From: Microbacterium hatanonis
GTDB taxonomy: Bacteria > Actinomycetota > Actinomycetes > Actinomycetales > Microbacteriaceae
Direction of reading: 5' to 3'
Assembly (NCBI RefSeq): GCF_008017415.1
Contig: NZ_VRSV01000001.1
Coordinates: forward strand, 186,001 to 250,000
DNA: 64,000 nt
Part shown: one piece after another, positions 43,862-52,923 of the stretch
Position numbering within the stretch: position 1 is the first letter of the stretch
How the letters are laid out: each line of letters opens with the position of its first letter
Translations under genes and position numbers: made by a program
Notes under the pieces: model-generated
The model's database searches: none
What the model was told of the DNA's origin: nothing
What the model saw: only the letters and a program-made list of their open reading frames with translations

Positions 43862-44251
43862 ATGGCAAAGCTCACCACTGACGAGCTGCTCGACGCCTTC
43901 AAGGAGCTCACGCTCATCGAGCTCAGCGAGTTCGTCAAGAAGTTCGAGGAGACCTTCGAGGTCACCGCTGCGGCTCCGGTCGCCGTCGCCGCTGCCGGTG
44001 CCCCCGCCGGTGGCGCCCCCGCCGAAGAGGAAGAGGTCAAGGACTCCTTCGACGTCATCCTCGACTCGGTCGGCGACAAGAAGATCCAGGTCATCAAGGT
44101 CGTCCGCGAGCTCACCTCGCTCGGCCTCGGCGAGGCCAAGGCCGTCGTCGACGGTGCCCCCAAGGCCGTGCTCGAGGGCGCGACCAAGGACGCCGCTGAC
44201 AAGGCGAAGGCCGCTCTCGAAGAGGCCGGCGCCAGCGTTACCCTCAAGTAA
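43862..44251 (+). CDS. rplL: 50S ribosomal protein L7/L12
   Basis: A 129-residue stalk protein that recruits translation factors. It has the N-terminal dimerisation helix, an Ala/Gly-rich hinge (about 38-56) and the C-terminal [27 protein letters not shown] factor-binding region. The ribosome site AAGGAG is ideal. A terminator follows, so rpoB is not directly downstream. Confidence 0.98.
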   Translation: MAKLTTDELLDAFKELTLIELSEFVKKFEETFEVTAAAPVAVAAAGAPAGGAPAEEEEVKDSFDVILDSVGDKKIQVIKVVRELTSLGLGEAKAVVDGAPKAVLEGATKDAADKAKAALEEAGASVTLK

Positions 44252-44260
44252 CCCTGTGCA

Positions 44261-44300
44261 CGAAGGGCCTCGGATGCTGCGAAGCATCCGGGGCCCTTCG
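44261..44300. terminator. Terminator between rplL and the LacI gene
   Basis: CGAAGGGCC (44261-44269) pairs with GGCCCTTCG (44292-44300), and inside it GGATGCT pairs with AGCATCC, giving a long stem with a three-base GCG loop and two small mismatches. It separates convergent genes and can act on both strands. The inner stem consists of the window's over-represented GGATGC/GCATCC word. Confidence 0.85.
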
Positions 44301-44317
44301 TCGTTCCGGGCCGCCGG

Positions 44318-45319
44318 TCAGCGGGGTGCTGCCGTGGAGGCCCGCACGACGAGCTGCACCGGGATCGTCGACCGGGCCGGGGCGTCCGCGTTGTCGACCA
44401 TCCCCAGCAGGATGTCGACCGCCTGCTCGCCCTGTGCGGCGGGGCGCTGCTCCACGGTCGTCAACGCGAACATCTCCGCGTAGTCGTGGCCGTCGACGCC
44501 GACCACGCTGAGCTGGGAGGGGACGGCGATCCCCAGCCGGCGGGCGGCCACGATCGCGCCGATCGCGATCTCGTCGCAGGCCGCGACGATCGCGGTGGGC
44601 CGGCTCTCGACATCGGCGAGCAGAGCGGCGGCAGCGGCGTAGCCGTCGGTGATCGTGAGTGTCGATTCGTAGACGCCGGTCCGGTCCGACAGCCCCGCGC
44701 CCGACATGGCCTGGCGGTAGCCGGCGATGCGGTCGATCACGTCGTGGGCGGTGGGCTCGCCCTTCGGCGTCGCGCCGAGGAACACGATGGCCCGATGGCC
44801 GAGCGCGAGCAGGTGCTGGGTGATCATGCGCCCGATGGCGGTGTTGTCGATGCCGAGCGTGGCGATCTCGGCCAGCTCGTTGCCGATGCACACGGTCGGC
44901 TTGCCGAACGAGAGCAGCCGGGCGATGTCGGCGTCGTCGGGCTCGAGGGCGACCGCGATGACGCCGTCGAACCTCTTGCGCGCCAGGAAGTGGCTGTACA
45001 GGCTCGCCCGGTCCCGGGAGTCGGGCTCTGCGACGTACAGCGTGAGGTCGTAGCCGCGCGGGATGAGCGTGCGCTCGACCCCCTCGATGATCGAACCGAA
45101 GTACCAGCGGTTGACGCGCGGCACGATGAGGGCGACCGTGTTCGTGCGGCCGGTCGCGAGGCTGACGGCGCTCGTCGTGGGCACGTAGCCGAGCGACCCC
45201 GCAGCATCCTGAACCCGTCGACGGGTCTCGTCGGAGACGTACCCGCCCCCCGTGAGGGCGCGGCTCGCCGTCGACTTCGATACGCCCGCCAGGCGCGCGA
45301 CGTCGGCGATTCCGCTCAC
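44318..45319 (-). CDS. LacI family regulator of the AglEFG-like importer
   Basis: A 333-residue repressor with the helix-turn-helix IADVARLAGVSKSTASRAL and a sensor domain with AACDEIAIGAIVAARRLGI. The GTG start is preferred because GGAAGG lies seven to eight bases upstream; an ATG 18 bases earlier has none. It is divergent from the importer operon, where two GGAA..CG..TTCC-type operators are found. Confidence 0.92.
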   Translation of the reverse strand: MSGIADVARLAGVSKSTASRALTGGGYVSDETRRRVQDAAGSLGYVPTTSAVSLATGRTNTVALIVPRVNRWYFGSIIEGVERTLIPRGYDLTLYVAEPDSRDRASLYSHFLARKRFDGVIAVALEPDDADIARLLSFGKPTVCIGNELAEIATLGIDNTAIGRMITQHLLALGHRAIVFLGATPKGEPTAHDVIDRIAGYRQAMSGAGLSDRTGVYESTLTITDGYAAAAALLADVESRPTAIVAACDEIAIGAIVAARRLGIAVPSQLSVVGVDGHDYAEMFALTTVEQRPAAQGEQAVDILLGMVDNADAPARSTIPVQLVVRASTAAPR

Positions 45320-45413
45320 TGGTAGCCCTTCCTGCATCGCGGCATCTCTGCACACGGACGGCGGCCTCGCCGGTCCGGATCACAGAAACCATAATGCAGA
45401 GCGCGAAAAAAGA

Positions 45414-45423
45414 GAACCGGTTC
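45414..45423. promoter_or_regulatory. LacI-type operator O1 (GAACCGGTTC)
   Basis: A perfect 10-bp palindrome with central CG, flanked by AGA and CAC, typical of LacI-family operators. It is about 110 bases upstream of O2 and nearer the regulator gene, so it may serve autoregulation or looping. Confidence 0.6.
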
Positions 45424-45488
45424 CACACATACGCGGATGCGGCGACCAACGCTTTCACGCGTGGTTATCGATTCGTGATGATTCGCCG

Positions 45489-45534
45489 TTGTATCCGGTG
45501 GGCATCTCGCTTACCTTTGTGTGGAATCGGTTCC
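45489..45534 (+). promoter_or_regulatory. Importer promoter with LacI-type operator O2
   Basis: -35 TTGTAT (45489-45494) and -10 TACCTT (45512-45517) are 17 bases apart. GGAATCGGTTCC (45523-45534), a 5-of-6 palindrome matching O1, covers the expected start of transcription. A repressor there would block the promoter directly. Confidence 0.65.
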
Positions 45535-45592
45535 CGACGGAACCTGAGCGCAGGTGCAAGTCGCGCCCGCGCCCTCGAAGAGGAGGAATCAC

Positions 45593-46924
45593 ATGATCAG
45601 TTCGCAGCGACGCCGCGTGATCGCACCGATCGCGTTCATCGGCATCGCGGGGCTTGCTCTTGCAGGCTGCGCAGAGGGTGGCACCTCGGAGGACACGGGC
45701 TCCGTGGAGGGCCAGACCGTCCAGATCGCCGGTGGCATCACGGGTGTCGAGGCAGACGACCTGAACGCGTCGTTCGAGCAGTTCACCGCGGACACCGGCA
45801 TCGAGGTCGTCTACACCGGCGACAAGAGCTTCGAGGGCAACATCGTCACGAAGGTCACGGGCGGCTCCGCCCCCGACATCGCGATCGTGCCCCAGCCCGG
45901 TCTCGTCAAGGCGCTCGTCGACACCGGCGAGGTCCAGCCGGCGCCCGAGGCCGTCGAGGCGAACGTCGACGCGAACTGGTCGCCCGACTGGAAGACCTAC
46001 GGCACCGTCGACGACGTGTTCTACGCCGCTCCCATGCTCGGCAACGTCAAGGGCTACGTCTGGTACTCGCCGAAGCAGTTCGCCGAGTGGGGCGTCGAGA
46101 TCCCGACGACCTACGACGAGCTCCTCACCCTGACCCAGACCATCCGCGACAAGACGGGTGCCGCGCCCTGGTGCGCCGGCTTCGCCTCCGACGCCGCGTC
46201 CGGCTGGCCCGGAACCGACTGGATCGAAGACCTCGTGCTCCGCCAGTCCGGCGCTGACGTCTACGACCAGTGGGTCGCGAACGAGGTCGAGTTCACCGAC
46301 CCGAAGATCAAGGACGCGTTCGACGCGGTGGGTGAGATCCTCCTCAACCCCGACTACGTCAACGCCGGCTACGGCGACGTGAAGAGCATCAACTCCACGG
46401 CGTTCGCCGACGTGGCCGCTGCCGTCTCCGATGGTCGCTGCGCGATGACCCACCAGGCCTCGTTCCTCTCGGCGAACTTCCTCGAGGCGAAGACCGCCGC
46501 GGGCGCGACGCCGGAGATCGGCCCCGAGGGCGACGTCTACGCGTTCCTGCTCCCGGGCGTCGAAGCCGACGGTGAGACGTTCGTGGAAGCCGGTGGCGAG
46601 TTCGTCACGGCGTTCTCCGACTCCGAGGCCACGCAGAAGGTGCTCGAGTTCATGTCGACGCCCGAGTTCGCCAACGCCCGTGTGGAGCTGGGCGGCGTCA
46701 TCTCGGCCAACAAGAACGCCGACCCGTCGCTGGCGTCCAGCCAGTTCCTCACCGAAGCCATGGAGCTTCTGCAGGACCCCGCGACCGTCGTCCGCTTCGA
46801 CGCGTCGGACCTCATGCCGGCCACGGTGGGCAACGGATCCTTCTGGAAGGGCATGGTCAACTGGATCGACGGCCGCCCGACCGACCAGGTCCTGAGCGAC
46901 ATCCAGGCCGGATACGACAACTGA
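45593..46924 (+). CDS. Alpha-glucoside-type ABC transporter substrate-binding lipoprotein
   Basis: A 443-residue lipoprotein with lipobox LAGC (cysteine about 26). The mature sequence resembles AglE-type binding proteins, with GVEADDLNASFEQFTADTGI near the start and GKGMVNWIDGRPTDQVLSDI near the end (first residue approximate). AGGAGG lies six bases before the ATG. A perfect hairpin follows the stop, a common way to raise the binding protein above the permeases. Alpha-linked glucosides are the family expectation. Confidence 0.9.
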   Translation: MISSQRRRVIAPIAFIGIAGLALAGCAEGGTSEDTGSVEGQTVQIAGGITGVEADDLNASFEQFTADTGIEVVYTGDKSFEGNIVTKVTGGSAPDIAIVPQPGLVKALVDTGEVQPAPEAVEANVDANWSPDWKTYGTVDDVFYAAPMLGNVKGYVWYSPKQFAEWGVEIPTTYDELLTLTQTIRDKTGAAPWCAGFASDAASGWPGTDWIEDLVLRQSGADVYDQWVANEVEFTDPKIKDAFDAVGEILLNPDYVNAGYGDVKSINSTAFADVAAAVSDGRCAMTHQASFLSANFLEAKTAAGATPEIGPEGDVYAFLLPGVEADGETFVEAGGEFVTAFSDSEATQKVLEFMSTPEFANARVELGGVISANKNADPSLASSQFLTEAMELLQDPATVVRFDASDLMPATVGNGSFWKGMVNWIDGRPTDQVLSDIQAGYDN

Positions 46925-46938
46925 TCTCGTAACGAGAG

Positions 46939-46972
46939 CGCGCCGCGGGGATCCGATGATCCCCGCGGCGCG
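46939..46972 (+). terminator. Intercistronic hairpin between binding protein and permease genes
   Basis: CGCGCCGCGGGGATC and its exact complement form a 15-bp stem with a CGAT loop, without a T-run. Inside an operon this normally protects the upstream message or causes partial termination, giving more binding protein than permease. Confidence 0.8.
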
Positions 46973-47005
46973 TACTCTTCTCCGCACTACGCGAAAGGTA
47001 TGACA

Positions 47006-48340
47006 ATGTCGCATACGCTCACCGCGCCACCTGAAGCTCCGCCGGAACAGCCGCGTGCTGTCGCGTCGCAGCCGGGTCGGCGCGCCGCCACCATCGGCGT
47101 GATCATCGCCGCCGTGGTGCTCCTCGTCGCCCTGGTGGCGCTGTTCGCCGCTCCGGCGGTCGAGGATGCGCCCAAGACGACGCTCGGGTTCTCGCTCAAC
47201 AGCTTCTTCGTCTGGATCGGCAATCTGAACCCGCTCGTGCAGATCCCGATCGCCGTCGTCGCCTTCGGCGCCGTGGTCGCGCTGATCCTGCTCGTCATCG
47301 AGTTCGCTCCGCGGGCAGGCCGCGGGTACTTCTGGATGCGACTCGTGATCTGCTTCGCCGTTCCGGTGCTGGCCTTCATGCTCCTGCGGCCCTACCAGAA
47401 CGCCGTCCTCTACGTCGTGGGGATCGCGCTCGCACTCGGCGCGCTGCTGTTCTTCTTCGACTACCGCTCGCGCGCTGGTGCCGGGTACTTCTTCCAGCTC
47501 GTGGTGTTCCTGCTGCCCGCGGCCATCCTGCTGCTGCTCGGCCTCATCTACCCCGCGATCTCGACGATCTACCAGTCGTTCTTCGACAAGAGCGGCGAGA
47601 CGTTCGTGGGGCTGGAGAACTACATCTGGACCTTCACCAACCCCGAGGGGTTCTGGTCGGTCATCAACACGGTCATCTGGGCGATCTTCGCCCCCACCCT
47701 GTCGACGGCGATCGGGCTGGCGTATGCGGCGTTCATCGACCGGGCACGCGGTGAGAAGATCCTGAAGCTCTTCGTCTTCATGCCGTTCGCCATCTCGTTC
47801 GTCGGTGCGGGCATCATCTGGAAGTTCGTGTACGACTACCGGCAGGGCGAGCAGATCGGCATCCTGAACGCGATCGTCACGCTGTTCGGGGGTCAGCCCA
47901 TCGGGTGGCTCGACCAGACGCCGCTCGTGAACACCTTCGCCCTGCTGGCGGTGTTCATCTGGACCCAGACCGGTTTCGCCATGGTGATCCTGTCGGTGGC
48001 GATCAAGGCAGTGCCGACCGAGCAGCTCGAAGCCGCGCAGCTCGACGGCACGACGCCGTGGCAGCGATTCATCAACGTGACCGTGCCGGGCATCCGCGCC
48101 TCGCTCATCGTGGTGCTGACCACGATCACCATCGCCTCGCTGAAGGTGTACGACATCGTCGCGGTCATGACCGGCGGGCGCGCGAACTCCAGCGTGCTCG
48201 GCTTCGAGATGGTCAACCAGCAGCAGCGGTTCCAGAGCTTCGGGCACTCGTCGGCGCTGGCCGTCGTGCTGTTCCTGTTCGTGCTGCCGCTGATCATCTA
48301 CAACGCGCGTCAGATGCGCAAGCAGAAGGAGATCCGATAA
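47006..48340 (+). CDS. Alpha-glucoside-type ABC permease, AglF-like, with extra N-terminal spans
   Basis: A 444-residue permease. The C-terminal ~290 residues are a MalF-type module with the loop EAAQLDGTTPWQRFINVTVP. The first ~150 residues add about four membrane spans not needed for transport (around 28-48, 75-98, 112-128, 133-150), a feature of AglF relatives. The second ATG of ATGACAATG is preferred since AAAGG lies seven bases upstream of it. It overlaps the next gene by one base. Confidence 0.9.
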   Translation: MSHTLTAPPEAPPEQPRAVASQPGRRAATIGVIIAAVVLLVALVALFAAPAVEDAPKTTLGFSLNSFFVWIGNLNPLVQIPIAVVAFGAVVALILLVIEFAPRAGRGYFWMRLVICFAVPVLAFMLLRPYQNAVLYVVGIALALGALLFFFDYRSRAGAGYFFQLVVFLLPAAILLLLGLIYPAISTIYQSFFDKSGETFVGLENYIWTFTNPEGFWSVINTVIWAIFAPTLSTAIGLAYAAFIDRARGEKILKLFVFMPFAISFVGAGIIWKFVYDYRQGEQIGILNAIVTLFGGQPIGWLDQTPLVNTFALLAVFIWTQTGFAMVILSVAIKAVPTEQLEAAQLDGTTPWQRFINVTVPGIRASLIVVLTTITIASLKVYDIVAVMTGGRANSSVLGFEMVNQQQRFQSFGHSSALAVVLFLFVLPLIIYNARQMRKQKEIR

Positions 48341-49311
48341 TGGCCACGGTGCAGGAGGCCCCCGCCTACGGTGCGCGCGCCGCCCGGAAGACGGCTCGTG
48401 AGACCCGTCGCAACGAGGCGCAGGCGCACAAGCGGCTCACCTCGCGGACCGCGACGATCATCGCGATCGTCATCGCGATCTTCTGGACGATCCCGACGTT
48501 CGGTCTGTTCGTCACCTCGTTCCGGCCGGGCGCCGACTCGCAGACGTCGGGGTGGTGGACCGTCTTCGTGAACCCCGGTTTCACGCTCGACAACTACTCC
48601 GAGGCGCTGACGTCCGGGGGCACGGCACTGACGCTGGGCGACTCGTTCCTCAACTCGCTCGCGATCTCGATCCCGGCGACGATCATCCCGATCTCGATCG
48701 CGGCGCTCGCCGCGTACGCGTTCGCGTGGATCGACTTCAAGGGCAAGAACCTGCTGTTCGTCTTCGTCTTCGCCCTGCAGATCGTGCCGATCCAGATGGC
48801 GCTGGTGCCCCTGCTGTCGCTGTTCTCGCGCGGCCTCGAGATCAACGGCACGGCCGTCTTCCCGGGCTTCGAGCTGCGAGACGTCGACCACAGCTTCGCC
48901 ACCGTCTGGATCGCGCACGCGATCTTCGCCCTCCCGCTCGCGATCTTCCTGCTGCACAACTTCATCTCGGAGATCCCGACCGAGGTGATCGAGGCGGCCC
49001 GCGTCGACGGTGCCGGCCACGGTCAGATCTTCTTCCGGATGATCCTGCCGCTGGCCATGCCGGCCATCGCCTCGTTCGCGATCTTCCAGTTCCTCTGGGT
49101 CTGGAACGATCTGCTCGTGGCGACGATCTTCGCGCCGACGTCGTCTCTCCCTCTGACGCAGACGTTGAACTCGCTCTCCGGTTCGTGGGGTGATCGCTGG
49201 TACCTGCAGTCCGCGGGTGCGTTCATCTCGATCATCGTTCCGCTGATCGTGTTCTTCTCGCTGCAGCGCTTCTTCGTCCGGGGCCTCCTCGCCGGCGCGA
49301 CGAAGGGCTGA
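48340..49311 (+). CDS. Alpha-glucoside-type ABC permease, AglG-like
   Basis: A 323-residue MalG-type permease with six predicted spans, preceded by a basic ~38-residue cytoplasmic tail. The EAA loop reads EAARVDGAGHGQIFFRMILP. The start codon overlaps the AglF stop (TAATG). No ATPase gene follows, so an MsiK-type ATPase from elsewhere should energise the transporter. Confidence 0.92.
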   Translation: MATVQEAPAYGARAARKTARETRRNEAQAHKRLTSRTATIIAIVIAIFWTIPTFGLFVTSFRPGADSQTSGWWTVFVNPGFTLDNYSEALTSGGTALTLGDSFLNSLAISIPATIIPISIAALAAYAFAWIDFKGKNLLFVFVFALQIVPIQMALVPLLSLFSRGLEINGTAVFPGFELRDVDHSFATVWIAHAIFALPLAIFLLHNFISEIPTEVIEAARVDGAGHGQIFFRMILPLAMPAIASFAIFQFLWVWNDLLVATIFAPTSSLPLTQTLNSLSGSWGDRWYLQSAGAFISIIVPLIVFFSLQRFFVRGLLAGATKG

Positions 49312-49354
49312 TCGCTCCCGAGGCGGGAGCATCCATCGACGCCGTCCGGATGGA

Positions 49355-49360
49355 TACAGT
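49355..49360 (+). promoter_or_regulatory. -10 element of the leaderless CtpE-like gene
   Basis: TACAGT lies exactly six bases before the ATG at 49367, and there is no ribosome site. The -35 is weak. Confidence 0.5.
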
Positions 49361-49366
49361 GTGCGA

Positions 49367-51862
49367 ATGGATGCTTCCGCCTCCCCTTCTTCTCTCGTCG
49401 AGGTCGACGTCGAGACCGGTCTGACGACGGCGCAGGTCGCCGAGAGGGTGTCGGCGGGAAAGACCAACGCCTATCGCGCCGACTCCAGTCGGAGCGTCGG
49501 GAGCATCGTCCGCGCGAACGTCCTGACCCTCTTCAACGCCATCGTCGGCGGGTGCTTCCTCGTGCTGCTGCTGCTCGGGCGCTGGCAGGACGCCCTCTTC
49601 GGGCTGAGCGCGCTGGCGAACGCGGTGATCGGCTGCGTGCAGGAGTTCCGGGCGAAGGCCGCGCTCGACCGCCTCGCCCTGTTGAACGCGCCGCTCGCCC
49701 GGGTGCGTCGTGATGGCGAGGACGCGGAGATCTCGCCCGACGGGATCGTGCTCGACGACGTGCTGGTGCTCCGCGCCGGCGACCAGGTGCCCGCCGATGC
49801 CGAGGTGCTCTCCGGGCGAGCCCTGCAGATCGACGAGTCGATGCTCACCGGTGAGTCCGACGCGGTCGACAAGCGCCCCGGCGACGAGGCCCTGTCGGGT
49901 TCGATCGTCGTGGCGGGGGAGGGCGCCGCACGCGTCGTGCGCGTCGGCGCGGACTCGTACGCCAACTCGTTCGCCGCCGAGGCCAAGCGCTTCTCCATGG
50001 TCTCGAGCGAACTGCGCACGTCGATCAACCGGGTGCTGACCTGGGTCGGCTGGGGGATCGGGCCGATCGGCCTGCTCGTGCTGAACGCGCAGATGGTCGC
50101 GGCCGGCGGGTGGGTGCAGGCCTGGGAGAGCGGAGCGTGGACGCAGGCGGTGGTCAACGTGATCGCCGCGTTGACCGCGATGATCCCGCTCGGCCTCGTG
50201 CTCATGACGTCGATCGCCTTCGCGGTGGGCGCCGCCAAGCTCGCCGCTCGTCAGGTGCTCGTGAACGAGCTTCCCGCCGTGGAGGGCCTGGCTCGCGTCG
50301 ACATCATCTGCCTCGACAAGACGGGCACCCTCACGGCGGGCGAGATCCGCTTCGACGGCGCCCATCCCGTGGCCGAGGTCGCCGGATGGCGCGACGCGCT
50401 CGCCTGGTACGGCGCCGCACCCGATGCGAACGCGACGGCGAAATGCCTGCGCGACCCGTTCCCCGCGCCTCGACCGCGCGAGGTTCTGGGCACCGTCCCG
50501 TTCTCGTCGGCGCGCAAGTGGAGCGCGGTCACGCTCGACGGCGCCGCGGACGAGGGCGGCGGAACATGGGTGCTGGGCGCCCCGGAGATGGTGTTCCCGG
50601 ATGCGGCGACCGACACCGCGACGCCGCTGGGCTCCCTCGCGGTGCAGCTCTCGTCGTCGGGGATGCGCACGCTCGTGCTCGCCCACTCCCCGGCGGCGCT
50701 GTCGGGCGACGACATGGAGGCCGAGCGCCTCCCCGGCGCGGTCGAGCCCGTCGCGGTGCTGACCTTCCGCGAGGAGGTGAGGCCCGATGCCGCCCAGACG
50801 CTGGCCTACTTCCGGCGTCAGGGCGTCAGCATCCGGATCATCTCGGGAGACAATCCGCGCACGGTCGCTGCCATCGCGCGCGAGCTGGGTGTCGAGGCCG
50901 GCGACGGCGTGGACGCCCGTACGCTTCCCGACGACGAGGCGGCGCTGGGCGACGTGCTGGAGAAGAACATCGTCTTCGGCCGAGTGACCCCCGATCAGAA
51001 GAAGCGGATCGTGCTGGCCCTCCAGGCCCGCGGACACACGGTGGCGATGACCGGAGACGGTGTGAACGACGCCCTCGCGATCAAGACCGCCGACATCGGC
51101 ATCGCGATGAACTCCGGAGCGGCGGCGACGAAGGCCGTCGCCCGCCTCGTGCTGCTGGACAGCCAGTTCTCCCACCTCCCCGACGTCGTCGCCGAGGGGC
51201 GGCAGGTGATCGCCAACATCGAGCGCGTATCGATGCTGTTCCTGACGAAGACGGCCTATGCCACGACGCTGGCGATCCTCTGCGGGGCGCTCGTGATGGA
51301 GTTCCCGTTCCTCCCGCGTCAGCTGTCGATCACCGACGGACTGACGATCGGCATCCCCGCCTTCTTCCTCGCCCTCATGCCGAACGCGCAGCGCTACGTC
51401 CCCGGCTTCCTTCGGCGCTCGCTGACGTTCGCGATCCCCTCCGGTGTGATCATCGCCGTGGCGTTGACCGCCTATGCCCGGCTCGCAGCCGGGATGGGCG
51501 TGGCCCAGCCCGAGCTGCGCACCGGCGCGACGATCATCCTCGCGGTGATCGGCATCTGGGTGCTGGCCGTTCTCGCGCGCCCCATCGACCGCTGGAAGGG
51601 GCTCGTCATCGGGGCGATGTTCGTCGCGCTCCTCGGGATCTTCACGATCCCGCTGTCGACCGGCTTCTTCCAGTTGATCGATCCGGGCGAGGATGCGGCG
51701 TACCTGGTCGCCGGCATCACGGTGCTGACGATCGGCGGGATCGAGATCGTGCGGGCCGTGCACCGCCGGTTCGTGGTGCGGGCGCTGGGCGAGAACCCCT
51801 TCGCCGAGCTCAGCGGCGGAACCAGCGACTTCCCGGCGGCGCCCAGAGCGCCGCGACGATGA
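49367..51862 (+). CDS. ctpE: Cation-translocating P-type ATPase, CtpE-like
   Basis: An 831-residue membrane ATPase. The actuator domain has LTGESDAV, the phosphorylation site is ICLDKTGTLTAGEI, and the hinge is MTGDGVNDALAIKTADIGIAM. The fourth span ends ALTAMIPLGLVLMTSIAFAV followed by LVNELPAVEGLARVD, the pattern of mycobacterial CtpE, a calcium importer. No N-terminal metal-binding domain is present, arguing against a copper or zinc pump. The ATG at 49367 is chosen over a GTG six bases earlier because it lies at the leaderless distance from a -10. The 3' end overlaps a convergent gene by 53 bases. Confidence 0.88.
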   Translation: MDASASPSSLVEVDVETGLTTAQVAERVSAGKTNAYRADSSRSVGSIVRANVLTLFNAIVGGCFLVLLLLGRWQDALFGLSALANAVIGCVQEFRAKAALDRLALLNAPLARVRRDGEDAEISPDGIVLDDVLVLRAGDQVPADAEVLSGRALQIDESMLTGESDAVDKRPGDEALSGSIVVAGEGAARVVRVGADSYANSFAAEAKRFSMVSSELRTSINRVLTWVGWGIGPIGLLVLNAQMVAAGGWVQAWESGAWTQAVVNVIAALTAMIPLGLVLMTSIAFAVGAAKLAARQVLVNELPAVEGLARVDIICLDKTGTLTAGEIRFDGAHPVAEVAGWRDALAWYGAAPDANATAKCLRDPFPAPRPREVLGTVPFSSARKWSAVTLDGAADEGGGTWVLGAPEMVFPDAATDTATPLGSLAVQLSSSGMRTLVLAHSPAALSGDDMEAERLPGAVEPVAVLTFREEVRPDAAQTLAYFRRQGVSIRIISGDNPRTVAAIARELGVEAGDGVDARTLPDDEAALGDVLEKNIVFGRVTPDQKKRIVLALQARGHTVAMTGDGVNDALAIKTADIGIAMNSGAAATKAVARLVLLDSQFSHLPDVVAEGRQVIANIERVSMLFLTKTAYATTLAILCGALVMEFPFLPRQLSITDGLTIGIPAFFLALMPNAQRYVPGFLRRSLTFAIPSGVIIAVALTAYARLAAGMGVAQPELRTGATIILAVIGIWVLAVLARPIDRWKGLVIGAMFVALLGIFTIPLSTGFFQLIDPGEDAAYLVAGITVLTIGGIEIVRAVHRRFVVRALGENPFAELSGGTSDFPAAPRAPRR

Positions 51863-52214
51863 ACACGTCGACCAGGATCTGGACGAGTGTCACCGGATCC
51901 CACGACGTCGTCGCGACCGTGACGACGTGCAGCACGAACTGCACCACGAGGTAGACCGACACGGCCAGACGCGCGAGACGTCGCCCCCGGCCCACGGCCG
52001 ACGCGACGGCCAGCGTCAGCAGGCCGAAGAGGATGATCCCGGCTCCGAGGAGGGAGACGACGAGCACCTCGTCGTCGGGCACCTGGTAACGGCTGAGGAG
52101 CACGAGGAGGCCGAGGGCGGCGTTGGACAGTCCGCTGAGGTAGACCAGCACGAGGACGATCGTCACCAGGACGGGACGCCGCGTGCGCGCGGGGGTCGCA
52201 GCATCCGTCGTCAT
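51810..52214 (-). CDS. Small membrane protein of unknown function
   Basis: A 134-residue protein with four predicted membrane spans (about 17-40, 48-70, 80-100, 108-125) and polar ends; I recognise no family. The ATG lies six bases after a TACAGT -10 on the minus strand, so the message is probably leaderless. Its last 53 bases overlap the 3' end of ctpE on the other strand, giving complementary transcript tails. A link to ctpE is possible but rests only on position. Confidence 0.75.
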   Translation of the reverse strand: MTTDAATPARTRRPVLVTIVLVLVYLSGLSNAALGLLVLLSRYQVPDDEVLVVSLLGAGIILFGLLTLAVASAVGRGRRLARLAVSVYLVVQFVLHVVTVATTSWDPVTLVQILVDVFIVAALWAPPGSRWFRR

Positions 52215-52256
52215 GCGATCACTGTAGCGTCGGGCGGACCGATCGCCTCGGACCGG

Positions 52257-52922
52257 TCAGGCGGTGCAGCCCAGGCGCGTCTGCATCGAGCGCATGGCAT
52301 CGATCTCGGCGGACTGCCCGGTGATGATCGACTGCGCGACGGTGAGCACCCTCGGCTCCTGCCCCAGTTCGACCACGGCCTGGGCCATCGGGATCGCTCC
52401 CTGGTGGTGGCGGATCATCAGCTCGAGGAAGAGGCAGTCGGCCTGGGGGCCGGTGGCCGCTTCGAGCTCGGAGAGCTGCGCGTCGGTCGCCATGCCCATC
52501 TCGTCGCGGAGCTCCTGCTCGGTGGCCGTGGCGGGGTCGTGCTGATGCGCCGACGAGTCGGACATCCACGACATGAGGGGGCCGCCCGTCTGCGAGAGGC
52601 CCCACTCCACGAGCCACCCGTACATCTCGCCGCGCTGCCCCGCCTGCGCGGTGGCGATGTCGTGCGAGAGGATGCGCAGCTCGTCGTCGGAGGTCTTGCG
52701 GTAGATCTCCATCGCCATGCGCACCGCCTGCTCGTGGTGCACCTGCATGTCGCGGGCGAAGCCGGCTTCGGCAGACACCGTCGAGGGGCGTGCGGGCGCG
52801 GCGGTCGCCCCGAACGCGGTGAACCGGCCGAGCGCGAAGGCGACGGCCACGATCGCCAGCACCGCGACCGCGACGAGGATCCACCGCGTCGCGGGGCGGG
52901 GGATCCTCGCCTCGTCGGTCAC
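52257..52922 (-). CDS. DUF305 family secreted protein
   Basis: A 221-residue protein with an N-terminal membrane anchor (about 14-34) and an extracytoplasmic DUF305 four-helix domain. The metal-type motifs MQVHHEQAVRMAMEI and MIRHHQGAIPMAQAVV are present, together with a Met/His stretch (SWMSDSSAHQHD). Some DUF305 proteins such as cyanobacterial CopM bind copper. It starts one base after the DUF3105 stop, forming a pair often seen in actinobacteria. A second DUF305 gene lies at 60459. Confidence 0.92.
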   Translation of the reverse strand: MTDEARIPRPATRWILVAVAVLAIVAVAFALGRFTAFGATAAPARPSTVSAEAGFARDMQVHHEQAVRMAMEIYRKTSDDELRILSHDIATAQAGQRGEMYGWLVEWGLSQTGGPLMSWMSDSSAHQHDPATATEQELRDEMGMATDAQLSELEAATGPQADCLFLELMIRHHQGAIPMAQAVVELGQEPRVLTVAQSIITGQSAEIDAMRSMQTRLGCTA

Positions 52923-52923
52923 G

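Noticed and set aside
44261..44300. GGATGC hairpin after rplL as a riboswitch or operator
   Set aside because: Its position between convergent stops and long stem fit a bidirectional terminator.
45455..48247. 930-codon minus-strand frame opposite the AglEFG-like operon
   Set aside because: Antisense to three clear genes with good ribosome sites; the translation is Arg/Asp/Glu-rich without any motif.
49361..49366. GTG at 49361 as start of the P-type ATPase
   Set aside because: It would begin directly after the -10 with no space for a start site; the ATG at 49367 fits the leaderless spacing seen elsewhere.
49232..51763. 843-codon minus-strand frame opposite the P-type ATPase
   Set aside because: Shadow of a gene with intact phosphorylation and hinge motifs; no recognisable domain.
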